Translations under genes and position numbers: made by a program | Source of the DNA: UBA9676 sp036522155 | GTDB lineage: Bacteria; Actinomycetota; Actinomycetes; Streptosporangiales; Streptosporangiaceae | DNA: 14,116 nucleotides | Reading direction: 5' to 3' | Assembly: GCA_036522155.1 (NCBI GenBank) | Contig: DATDGI010000432.1 | Span: forward strand, 1 to 14,116 | The notes under the pieces: model-generated | Database searches by the model: none | The model's input: only the letters and a program-made list of their open reading frames with translations | What the model was told of the DNA's origin: nothing | In this document: positions 1 through 6,253 of the stretch, one piece after another | Layout of the letters: each line of letters starts with the position of its first letter | Numbering within the stretch: the stretch's first letter is position 1

Positions 1-18
1 GGTGATGCGGGTACGCAT
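1..18 (-). CDS. Start of a fourth array paralogue (partial, runs off window)
   Basis: Reading the minus strand from base 18 gives ATG followed by codons for R-T-R-I-T, identical to the first six residues of the paralogue that starts at 3537. Upstream, on the minus strand, GAAGGGATCGGCACCG precedes the ATG. This matches the ribosome binding site and the ACCG-ATG junction of the 3537 gene. Only six codons are inside the window, so nothing can be said about the rest, but start context and spacer structure leave little doubt that another copy begins here. It is too short to appear in any ORF scan. Confidence 0.75.
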
Positions 19-57
19 CGGTGCCGATCCCTTCTTCGATGGATGCGCTAGCGGAGC

Positions 58-71
58 AGCCGGTGACGGCT
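58..71 (-). promoter_or_regulatory. Small spacer stem-loop, copy 1
   Basis: Arms agccg (58-62) and cggct (67-71) enclose the loop gtga. It sits about 40 bases upstream of the ATG at 18. It is the counterpart of the small stem-loops at 1156-1169 and 2409-2422, with the outer pairs changed but still able to pair. Its function is unknown; it lies in the 5' leader of the downstream copy. Confidence 0.4.
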
Positions 72-76
72 TGAGC

Positions 77-112
77 GGGCTGGCCGGGCCGGATGACCGG
101 CCCGGCCAGCCC
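77..112 (-). terminator. Large spacer stem-loop downstream of the 138-1106 gene
   Basis: A perfect 16-bp inverted repeat (77-92 with 97-112) encloses the 4-base loop atga. It starts 25 bases after the stop codon of the upstream copy. There is no T-tract, as is common for actinobacterial terminators. It could terminate transcription, protect an mRNA 3' end, or partly attenuate read-through into the next copy. Confidence 0.6.
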
Positions 113-137
113 CGTTCGGGTACCGGGCCAGCCGGGA

Positions 138-1106
138 TCAGTGGCGCCACCAGACGCCGAACGCGTCACCGGCGCCGAGGCCGAGGCCGTCGTTCCACAA
201 GGTGGCGGGCTCGACCTGGATGGTTCCGCCCGGCGGCGCGGTGCCGTTGCTGGTCAGCACGGCCGGGTTCAGCGTCCACTTGCCGCCGGTCCCGCTGAAG
301 GTGCCCTTGGTCCCGCCGACCGTCGTCCACCCGCCCTTCTGGAACTGGGTGATCCGCAGGTCCACCGTGCTGGCCGGGCCGGGCGCCAGCTCCGGGGTCG
401 AGGCGCTGTAGTCCACCAGCGCGTCGGCGTGGTTGAACACCGCGTTGAAGGTGCCCGAGGAGGGCAGCTGGAACGAGGTCACCGAGCCGACCGGCGGGGT
501 GATGGTGAAGTGCGCCGCGCCGCCCTCGGGGTAGTAGACCTGGAACTGCACCCCGTCCCCGGGGCTGACGCCGCTGAGCCCGATGGCCGTGGCCGACACG
601 CTGGCGCCGTTGTTGAGCAGGGTCCACCCGACACCGACCCAGATGAGCGGCGCGCCGCCGCCCGCGCACGGGCCCGATCCCGGCACCCCGAACTGAATGC
701 GGAAGTTGGCGCAGGTCATGAAGCCCGCCGCGGCCATCGCGTCGGCGCTGGTCAGCCCGACATACAGGGTCGGCGCCGCCTCGGACGTGGCGAGGCTGGT
801 CGCCGGGTTGATCACGTTGGTCTGCGGCAGCCTGATGATGGCCTGCGCGTACCGGAAGTTCCGGTGGCTGCCCACATAACCGGCGCAGCCGCCGGCGCCG
901 AACGTGACCGGCGCGGCGTTGCTGGTGAACCCCGCGTCGCCGGAGCACGGCGCGGTGTAAACCGGCGTGCCGCCCGAGAAGGGCTGGTGCCCCCGGTGGG
1001 CCGTCGTGGCCGCGGCCGCGGACCCGGCCGCGGCCAGGCCCATCGTGGCCACGGTCGCACCCGCCGCCGTGGCGGCCAGGAGCGCCCTGCCGATGCGTAT
1101 GTGCAT
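138..1106 (-). CDS. Secreted array protein, third complete copy in transcription order (322 aa), unknown function
   Basis: This is a predicted exported protein whose function I do not recognise. Residues 1-35 form a signal peptide (MHIRIGRALL, then an Ala-rich core), with cleavage probably around the AAA-TTA stretch. The mature part is rich in Gly, Thr and Ser and looks all-beta. Cysteines are at 54, 74, 132 and 147, likely two disulfides. The most conserved stretch is about residues 178-230 (PGDG at 182-185, YYPEGG at 191-196, FNAVFNHAD at 220-228), and the C-terminus is GDAFGVWWRH. The ATG at 1106 is preferred over an in-frame TTG one codon upstream, because it aligns with the paralogues and puts AAAGG 11 bases away. 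This copy lacks the extra cysteine loop found in the other two. The strand pattern resembles G1 (eqolisin) peptidases (inference), but their catalytic Gln and Glu are not evident. Confidence 0.85.
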   Translation of the reverse strand: MHIRIGRALLAATAAGATVATMGLAAAGSAAAATTAHRGHQPFSGGTPVYTAPCSGDAGFTSNAAPVTFGAGGCAGYVGSHRNFRYAQAIIRLPQTNVINPATSLATSEAAPTLYVGLTSADAMAAAGFMTCANFRIQFGVPGSGPCAGGGAPLIWVGVGWTLLNNGASVSATAIGLSGVSPGDGVQFQVYYPEGGAAHFTITPPVGSVTSFQLPSSGTFNAVFNHADALVDYSASTPELAPGPASTVDLRITQFQKGGWTTVGGTKGTFSGTGGKWTLNPAVLTSNGTAPPGGTIQVEPATLWNDGLGLGAGDAFGVWWRH

Positions 1107-1155
1107 CAATGAAGAATCCTTTCCTGAGGTGGATATTTCTGGCCGGGCGAGGTGC

Positions 1156-1169
1156 GGCCGGTCACGGCC
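1156..1169 (-). promoter_or_regulatory. Small spacer stem-loop, copy 2
   Basis: Arms ggccg (1156-1160) and cggcc (1165-1169) enclose the loop gtca, about 50 bases upstream of the ATG at 1106. It sits in a block (gtgcggccggtcacggcc and flanks) that is nearly identical to the one at 2405-2422. It has the same position and order as the other spacers: large hairpin first, small hairpin second, then ribosome binding site. Confidence 0.45.
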
Positions 1170-1179
1170 TTCGGTCGGT

Positions 1180-1215
1180 GTGCGGCCCGGGCCGGTTGCC
1201 CGGCCCGGGCCGCAC
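1180..1215 (-). terminator. Large spacer stem-loop between array copies
   Basis: A perfect 16-bp stem (1180-1195 with 1200-1215) carries the 4-base loop ttgc. It lies 31 bases after the stop codon of the 1247-2368 gene. Stem length and loop length equal those at 77-112 and 2433-2468, but the arm sequence differs, so the fold rather than the sequence appears to be kept. No T-tract follows. Confidence 0.6.
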
Positions 1216-1246
1216 CTGCTTGCTGTTGTTACTGGTCAGAGGCGAA

Positions 1247-2368
1247 TCAGTGACGCCACCAGACGCCGAAGGCGTCACCGGCGCCGCTGCCCAGCCCGTC
1301 GTTCCACAGGTAGGCCGGCTCAACCTGGACGGTGCCGCCAGGCGGCGCGACGCCGTTGCTGGTCAGCACGCCCGGGGTGAGGGTCCACTTGCCGCCGGCC
1401 CCGCTGAACGTGCCGCGGACACCGGCGTTCGTCGTCCACCCACCGGCCTGGAACTGCGTGATCCGCAGGTCCACCGTGCTCGGCGCCGCACCCGGAGCCA
1501 GCATCGGGAAGCCGGAGAAGTCGGCGGTGTGGCCGCCGCCCGCGGGCGAGTTGCAGTCGATGTTCGGAGTGCCGTTGGTGTCGGTCAGGCAGGTGCGGGA
1601 GGCGCTGTAGGCCACCACCGCTTCGGCGTGGTCGAAGACGGCGTTGAAGGTGCCCGAGGAGGGCAGCTGGAACGAGGTCGCCGAGCCGACCGGCGGGGTG
1701 ATGGTGAAGTGCGCCGCGCCGCCCTCGGGGTAGTAGATCTGGAACTTCACCCCGTCGCCCGGGCTGACGCCGGTCAGGTTGACCACCGAGGAGAGCACGC
1801 TGGCGCCGTTGTTGGCGGCGGTCCAGCCCACCCCGACCCAGATGTTCGGGTAGATGAACGGGTTGAGCGCCGTGCCCGCGCCGCTGACCGCGCGGCACGG
1901 GTTCCCGACCGGCGGGTTGGTGTCCGCGCCGAAGAAGACGGCGACGAAATTGGCACAGGTCATCAGGCCCGCGGAGGCCATTGAATCGCTGCTTGACAGC
2001 CCGACGTACAGAGTGGGGGCCTGGTAGGCGTTGCCGTTGGCGTTGCCGCCGACCGTCCCGGTGAGCGGGATCACGTTGGTCTGCGGGATCCGGATGATCG
2101 ACTGGGCGTACCGGAAGGTGCGGTTGCTGCCGGCGTAGCCGGCGCAGCCGCCCAGGCCGAACGGGAACGTCGTTGGGGCGTTGCTGCTGAAGCCGATGCT
2201 GTTGGAGCACGGTGCGGTGTAGACGGGCGGGCCGCCCGAGAAGGGCTGGTTCACCCGGTGGGCCGTCGTGGCCGCGGCCGCGGATCCGGCCGCGGCCAGG
2301 CCCATGGTGGCCACGGTCGCACCAGCCGCCGCAGCGGCCAGGAACGTCCTGGTGATGCGTGCGTGCAT
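1247..2368 (-). CDS. Secreted array protein, second complete copy (373 aa), unknown function
   Basis: Longest member of the array and also predicted to be exported: signal peptide at about residues 1-35 (MHARITRTFL, then an Ala-rich core). Cysteines at 54, 75, 138 and 158 match the family frame. A further pair at 260 and 272 sits in an insertion (about 255-290) that is absent from the 138-1106 copy. Conserved landmarks are GCAGY (74-78), FRYAQSIIRIPQTNV (85-99), YVGL (121-124), MTCANF (136-141), IWVGVGW (176-182), PGDG (203-206), YYPEGGAAHFTITP (212-225), FDHAEA (245-250) and the terminal GDAFGVWWRH. Extra length also comes from an insert near 150-175. The start ATG has GGAAGG 11 bases upstream. 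It is probably co-transcribed with the neighbouring copies unless the spacer hairpins stop polymerase. Similarity to a G1-peptidase fold is inference only. Confidence 0.87.
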   Translation of the reverse strand: MHARITRTFLAAAAAGATVATMGLAAAGSAAAATTAHRVNQPFSGGPPVYTAPCSNSIGFSSNAPTTFPFGLGGCAGYAGSNRTFRYAQSIIRIPQTNVIPLTGTVGGNANGNAYQAPTLYVGLSSSDSMASAGLMTCANFVAVFFGADTNPPVGNPCRAVSGAGTALNPFIYPNIWVGVGWTAANNGASVLSSVVNLTGVSPGDGVKFQIYYPEGGAAHFTITPPVGSATSFQLPSSGTFNAVFDHAEAVVAYSASRTCLTDTNGTPNIDCNSPAGGGHTADFSGFPMLAPGAAPSTVDLRITQFQAGGWTTNAGVRGTFSGAGGKWTLTPGVLTSNGVAPPGGTVQVEPAYLWNDGLGSGAGDAFGVWWRH

Positions 2369-2408
2369 CAGGAGTGGATCCTTCCTAATTGAATGCCATG
2401 CGGGGTGC

Positions 2409-2422
2409 GGCCGGTCACGGCC
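2409..2422 (-). promoter_or_regulatory. Small spacer stem-loop, copy 3
   Basis: Arms ggccg (2409-2413) and cggcc (2418-2422) enclose the loop gtca, about 40 bases upstream of the ATG at 2368. Its sequence is identical to the element at 1156-1169, which shows that the spacer was duplicated with the gene. Confidence 0.45.
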
Positions 2423-2432
2423 TTCGGGTTCG

Positions 2433-2468
2433 GCACTGCCCGGGCCGGTGACCCGGCCCGGGCAGTGC
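2433..2468 (-). terminator. Large spacer stem-loop between array copies
   Basis: A perfect 16-bp stem (2433-2448 with 2453-2468) carries the 4-base loop tgac. It begins 31 bases after the stop codon of the 2500-3537 gene. It is the third spacer hairpin with the same stem and loop length but a different arm sequence. No T-tract is present. Confidence 0.6.
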
Positions 2469-2499
2469 GTAGTTGGTGTTGTTGCTGGTCAGGCAGCGA

Positions 2500-3537
2500 T
2501 CAGTGACGCCACCAGACGCCGAACGCGTCGCTGCCGCCGCTGCCCAGGCCGTCGTTCCACAGGTAGGCGGGCTCGACCTGGATGGTTCCGCCAGGCGGCG
2601 CCACCCCGTTGTTGGTGGTGTCGGCGGCGTTCAGCGTCCAGACGCCCCTGAACGTGCCGCGGGTGCCGGTGTTCGTGGTCCACCCGCCGTTGTCGAACTG
2701 CGTGATCCGCAGGTCGATGGTGCTCACCGCGGGGCCCGGGGCCAGCAGCGGGAAGCCGCGGTAGTCGGTGCCCGCGACCGCCACGCAGCCTGCCGTGAGG
2801 CAGATCCGGGAGGCGCTGTAGTCCACCACCGCGTCGGCGTGGTTGAACACCGCGTTGAAGGTGCCCGACGAGGGCAGCTGGAACGAGGTCGCCGAGCCGA
2901 CCGGCGGGGTGATGGTGAAGTGCGCCGCGCCGCCCTCGGGGTAGTAGATCTGGAACTTCACCCCGTCGCCCGGGCTGACGCCGGACAGGTTGACGATGGA
3001 CGACAGCACGGTGGCGCCGTTGTTGGCGGCAGTCCAGCCCACACCCACCCAGATGTTCGGAACCGTGCCAGCGGCGATGCTGCCCGTGCATGGCCCTGAG
3101 GCGCCGAACAGCGCGACGAAGTCCGGGCAGGTCATCAGGCCCGCCGCGGCCATGGCGTCGCTGCTGGTCATGCCGACGTACAGGCTCGGCGCCTGCAGTG
3201 CGCTGCCGTTGGCGTTGCCGGCCACCGCGCCGGTCAGCGGGATCACGTTGGTCTGCGGGATCCGGATGATCGACTGCACATACCGGAAGGTGCGGTTGCT
3301 GCCCGCGTAGCCCGCGCAGCCACCCCCGCCGAACGGGAACGTCGTTGGGGCGTTGCTGGTGAAGCCCTCAGCACCTGAGCAGGGGGCGGTGGTGATCACC
3401 GGGGCAGAGGGCTGGAAGGTGATGTGGTGCGCCAAGGCGGCCGCACCCGCCGGGCCCGCGGCTGCGAAGCCCAGCGTGGTAATCGTGGCACCCGCCGCCG
3501 CAGCGGTGACGAGTGCCCTCGTGATGCGTGTGCGCAT
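2500..3537 (-). CDS. Secreted array protein, first copy in transcription order (345 aa), unknown function
   Basis: First complete gene of the array. It has a signal peptide at about residues 1-36 (MRTRITRALV, Ala-rich core) and a mature all-beta-looking domain. Cysteines are at 53, 74, 137 and 150 (family frame) plus a close pair at 246 and 251 in the loop where the 373-aa copy carries a longer version. Conserved landmarks are GCAGYAGSNRTFRY (73-86), IIRIPQTNV (90-98), YVGM (120-123), LMTCPDF (134-140), IWVGVGW (162-168), PGDG (189-192), YYPEGGAAHF (198-207), FNHADA (231-236) and the end SDAFGVWWRH. The ATG has GGAAGG 10 bases upstream. Its promoter must lie in the 309-base gap upstream. I do not recognise the family. 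The order of short motifs recalls G1 peptidases, with Met where their catalytic Gln would fall (inference). Confidence 0.87.
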   Translation of the reverse strand: MRTRITRALVTAAAAGATITTLGFAAAGPAGAAALAHHITFQPSAPVITTAPCSGAEGFTSNAPTTFPFGGGGCAGYAGSNRTFRYVQSIIRIPQTNVIPLTGAVAGNANGSALQAPSLYVGMTSSDAMAAAGLMTCPDFVALFGASGPCTGSIAAGTVPNIWVGVGWTAANNGATVLSSIVNLSGVSPGDGVKFQIYYPEGGAAHFTITPPVGSATSFQLPSSGTFNAVFNHADAVVDYSASRICLTAGCVAVAGTDYRGFPLLAPGPAVSTIDLRITQFDNGGWTTNTGTRGTFRGVWTLNAADTTNNGVAPPGGTIQVEPAYLWNDGLGSGGSDAFGVWWRH

Positions 3538-3846
3538 CGGTATGGATCCTTCCTTTCAAGTGCCCGGCCCGACGGAACGGCCAATAGATGGCTTGGGGCG
3601 GTGATGGATGAGGCCGGTCCGGACTGTCTCCGTGGTGGTCCGCTGTGCGGTAAGCCCCCGCCCCCGTAAGTCCAAAGGAACCTTACCACGAGTAGTGTTC
3701 ACATCACTGTAAGCGACAATAACCGCGTTACGCAGGGCTGGAACCCCGTCCGCGTAAGGGAAAAATGAGCGCCACGGGTGCCGTCACACCGTTTCCGGCG
3801 GCGCCCAAAACAGGATCAACCGCCCTCGCGGCGGCGCCGCCGGGGG
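3538..3846. other. Intergenic region between glycosyltransferase gene and secreted-protein array
   Basis: These 309 bases hold no convincing gene. Bases 3671-3735 are clearly AT-richer than the rest of the window and probably contain the promoter of the array. TAAGGT (minus strand, 3679-3684) is a possible -10 element, without a good -35. On the glycosyltransferase side, a 14-bp palindrome at 3829-3842 and a run of five A (3761-3765, T on the minus strand) preceded by only a weak 4-bp stem might serve as a terminator. The large spacer hairpin of the array is absent here. Confidence 0.6.
3650..3758. promoter_or_regulatory. Cluster of GTAAG/GTTAC motifs, possible regulator binding sites
   Basis: GTAAG occurs on the plus strand at 3650, 3666, 3709 and 3754 and inverted (CTTAC) at 3682, and GTTAC occurs at 3727. 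Spacings are 16, 16, 27, 18 and 27 bases. With roughly 70 % GC, fewer than one GTAAG would be expected on both strands of such a stretch by simple base composition, though this patch is locally richer in A and T. It looks like a multi-site binding region ahead of the array. The protein is unknown. Confidence 0.35.
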
Positions 3847-5067
3847 TCAGTGCGGGCGGGGCACGGCCGGGACCGCGCGGCCCTTCCACTCCCCGCCCCG
3901 GCCCGCGTGGTGACGCCAGCTGGAGTCCACCGTCATCGCGGCGTAGAGCAGGGCGATGACCGGCAGGCCCGCAGCGCGCAGCACGGACAGCCGGTACAGC
4001 CGGAGCACCGGGCCGAAGCTGGCCGCCATCAGCGCCCACCCCACCAGGCCCGCCGCCGCGCACCACCACGCCACCGCACCGCCGCCGGCCAGCCCGGCGG
4101 CCAGGCCGCCGATGGCGGCGGCCGGCGGCAGGAGGTACAGCCAGCACAGGCCGGCCACGGTCCCGGCCAGCAGGGCGGGCGAGTACCGCAGCTGGGTGTA
4201 GGCGCTGCGGGCGATCATCTGCCACAGGTCACCCAGGCCGGGGTAGGCCCGGCGGCTGCGTACCCGGGTCGTGAAGCCGAGCCAGCACCGCGCCCGCCCC
4301 GGGCCGCGCTTGAGCAGCCGGGCCAGGGCCACGTCGTCGATCCGGGCGCTGGCGATGCGGCCGAGGCCGCCGGCCGCGGCCAGCGCGTCCCGCCGCACCA
4401 GCATGCAGCCGCCCGCGGCCGCCGCCGTGGCCGAGCCGGGCTGGCCGACCCGCCGGAACGGGTACAGCTGGGCGAAGAAGTAGACGAACGCCGGCACGAT
4501 CCACCGCTCCCAGCCGGTCTCCGCCCGCAGCAGCGCCATCTGCGAGAGCAGCGCGCGGTCGTCGGTGACGGCGGCGCGCACCAGGCCGGCCAGCGTCCCC
4601 GGCTCGAACGCGATGTCAGCGTCGGTGAAGAGCAGGTAGCCGCAGTCCCCGGCGGCCGCCACCCCCTGGGCCATGGCCCACACCTTGCCGGCCCAGCCGG
4701 GCGGCAGCGGGCGGCCGGTCACCACTCGCAGCGTGGCCTGGCCGGTGGCCTGCCCGCCCAGTGCCTGCGTGCCCAGCGCCACCGCGACCACGCCGGTGCC
4801 GTCGCTGCTGCTGTCGTCGACCAGCACGACCGAGAACGGTCCCGGGTAGTCCTGGGCCAGCAGCGTGGGCAGCGTCTCCGGCAGGATCGCCGCCTCGTCC
4901 CGGGCCGGCACCACCGCGACCACGCTGGGCCAGGCTCGCGCACCGGGACCGGGCGCGCCGGCCAGGCCGGGCAGGCGCACGTCCGTCCGCCAGAACCCGC
5001 CGTGCCCCGCCACCAGGTACACCCAGGCCACCGCGGCCAGCACGGACGCGGCCGCCAGCACTATCAC
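3847..5067 (-). CDS. hpnB: HpnB-like family 2 glycosyltransferase, membrane-bound
   Basis: 406 aa, a membrane glycosyltransferase with a GT-A fold that uses a nucleotide sugar, resembling the hopene/hopanoid-associated HpnB family. A membrane segment lies at about 2-20, followed by GGFWR (23-27). Catalytic-domain motifs are VPARDEA (53-59), VDD (83-85), LPPGWAGK (121-128), the metal-binding TDAD (148-151), AAAAGGCMLVRR (215-226) and IDD (243-245, likely catalytic base region). TQLRYSP (291-297) precedes three or so further membrane segments (about 298-318, 320-352, 362-379). A Trp-Lys-Gly-Arg motif lies near the C-terminus (394-397). The GTG at 5067 is chosen because the reading frame upstream belongs to the overlapping shadow of the flotillin gene. 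No strong ribosome binding site is visible, and the 20-base gap to the flotillin stop suggests translational coupling. The family is recognised from motifs; the substrate is not known, and no squalene/hopene genes are in view. Confidence 0.82.
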   Translation of the reverse strand: MIVLAAASVLAAVAWVYLVAGHGGFWRTDVRLPGLAGAPGPGARAWPSVVAVVPARDEAAILPETLPTLLAQDYPGPFSVVLVDDSSSDGTGVVAVALGTQALGGQATGQATLRVVTGRPLPPGWAGKVWAMAQGVAAAGDCGYLLFTDADIAFEPGTLAGLVRAAVTDDRALLSQMALLRAETGWERWIVPAFVYFFAQLYPFRRVGQPGSATAAAAGGCMLVRRDALAAAGGLGRIASARIDDVALARLLKRGPGRARCWLGFTTRVRSRRAYPGLGDLWQMIARSAYTQLRYSPALLAGTVAGLCWLYLLPPAAAIGGLAAGLAGGGAVAWWCAAAGLVGWALMAASFGPVLRLYRLSVLRAAGLPVIALLYAAMTVDSSWRHHAGRGGEWKGRAVPAVPRPH

Positions 5068-5087
5068 CGGAGAGCTGGTCCCGTGGA

Positions 5088-6242
5088 TCAGGTGACGTCG
5101 ATGGCTGGCGGCTCGGGCGGCTCGGGCGAGGCGCCCGAGCCGCCGGCGGCGGCGCGGTCCGGCCCGGACGCCAGGTTGCGCTTGACCGACTCCAGGATGG
5201 TCAGGCCCTGCCCGACCAGCCCGGCGGCGAGCTCGGACAGGCCCTCGGCGCCGTTCAGCACGTTGACGTTGGCCCCGGCCAGGCCGCCCGCCGCCTCCTT
5301 GACGATCTGCGGGAGCTGGTCGATCAGCATCCGGTCCAGCGCGACCCGGTTGTTCGACGCGGCCGCCTCGGCCAGGATCCGCATCCGCTCCGCGTCGGCC
5401 TTGGCGATGACGCGCACCCGCTCCGCCTCCGCCTCGGCCGGCTTGACCACCTCGGTGACCAGCTGCCGCTCGCGCAGCTCGGCCTGCTGCCGGGCCAGCT
5501 CGGCCTGGGCGGCGATGACCTCCAGCTGGGCCTGCGCCTGCGTGAGCGGTCCCATCTGCGCGGCCTTGGCCTGCGCCTGGTCGACCTCGGCCTTGTACTG
5601 GGCCTGCACGACCGCCGTCTGCCGGGCGTATTCGGCCTGCTTGCGCTGGGCTTCCTGCTGCGCCTCGGCGGCCTGCTGGGTGGCCTGTGCCTGGGCGATC
5701 TGCGCCTGCCGCTGGATGGCGGCGTTGTGCGGGGCGGCCATCGCGTCGATGTAGCCGGAGTTCAGGTCGTCGATGGACTGGATCTGCAGCGAGTCCACGG
5801 TCAGGCCGATCTTGGCCATCTCCGCCTTGGACCCGTCCAGCACCTCGGTCGCCAGCTTCTGCCGTTCGGTGACGATCTCCTCGACCGTCATCGACCCGAT
5901 GATCGAGCGCAGGTGGCCGGCGAAGATGCGGCCGGTGAGGGTGGACATCTGGTCCTGGTCGGACAGGAACCGCTGGCCCGCGTTGACGATGCTCTCGTCG
6001 TCGTTGCCGACCTTGAACGCGATGACAGACCGGACGTTCAGCGAGATGCCCTGCCGGGTCACGCAGGTCTCGGCGACCTCGGCCTCGGCCATCGCCAGCG
6101 TGAGGTAGCGGGCCTTGCGGAAGAACGGGAGCACGAACGCGCCACGGCCGACCACGACCCGGAACGGCGCACCGCCCTTCCCGAACCTGCCGCCAGAGAT
6201 CAGCATGGCCTGGTCGGGGGCGGGAACACGGTAACCAAACAT
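5088..6242 (-). CDS. Flotillin-like SPFH/band-7 protein
   Basis: 384 aa, a membrane-microdomain scaffold. The SPFH domain spans about 1-165. The start (MFGYRVPAPDQAMLISGG) has the layout of eukaryotic flotillins, without the N-terminal membrane helix usual in Bacillus FloT. FVLPFF (36-41), the TRQG region (62-65) and MTVEEI (118-123) are typical. Residues 170-300 form a long Ala/Gln/Glu-rich coiled coil with the flotillin signature KPAEAEAER (267-275). LPQIVKEAAGGLAGANV (310-326) matches the C-terminal flotillin segment thought to mediate oligomerisation, and a Pro/Gly-rich tail follows. The ATG has GAGGAG 7 bases upstream, overlapping the stop codon of the NfeD-like gene 11 bases away, so the two are clearly co-translated. 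Membrane attachment would have to come from the hydrophobic hairpin near 27-41, from partners or from lipidation; none is proven here. Confidence 0.93.
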   Translation of the reverse strand: MFGYRVPAPDQAMLISGGRFGKGGAPFRVVVGRGAFVLPFFRKARYLTLAMAEAEVAETCVTRQGISLNVRSVIAFKVGNDDESIVNAGQRFLSDQDQMSTLTGRIFAGHLRSIIGSMTVEEIVTERQKLATEVLDGSKAEMAKIGLTVDSLQIQSIDDLNSGYIDAMAAPHNAAIQRQAQIAQAQATQQAAEAQQEAQRKQAEYARQTAVVQAQYKAEVDQAQAKAAQMGPLTQAQAQLEVIAAQAELARQQAELRERQLVTEVVKPAEAEAERVRVIAKADAERMRILAEAAASNNRVALDRMLIDQLPQIVKEAAGGLAGANVNVLNGAEGLSELAAGLVGQGLTILESVKRNLASGPDRAAAGGSGASPEPPEPPAIDVT

Positions 6243-6253
6243 TGTCAGGCTCC

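Larger units (their letters stand above)
1..3537 (-). repeat. Tandem array of at least four paralogous secreted-protein genes
   Basis: Three complete genes and the start of a fourth lie head-to-tail on the minus strand, with spacers of 131, 140 and 119 bases. All share the same start context (a purine-rich AAGG-type ribosome binding site about 10 bases before the ATG), an Arg-rich signal peptide beginning MHxRI or MRTRI, the same cysteine frame and, in the three complete copies, the C-terminal ending DAFGVWWRH. The spacers are also homologous: each has one small and one large stem-loop in the same order. The duplicated unit is therefore gene plus spacer. The array extends past the left window edge. 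Confidence 0.9.

Noticed and set aside
1107..1109. TTG as start codon of the 322-residue array protein
   Set aside because: The next codon is an ATG that aligns with the paralogue starts and has the matching ribosome binding site distance.
77..2468. Spacer stem-loops as a CRISPR array or mobile-element ends
   Set aside because: They are about 1.1-1.3 kb apart, separated by genes, with non-identical arms and no target-site duplications or cas genes.
138..3537. Array proteins as active G1 peptidases
   Set aside because: The resemblance is to the fold pattern only; the position of the essential Gln is Met in all three copies, so catalytic activity of that type is not supported.
3829..3842. A 14-bp palindrome after the glycosyltransferase gene as its terminator
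   Set aside because: It has no loop and is made only of G and C in a GC-saturated stretch, so it would be a poor hairpin and could be chance.
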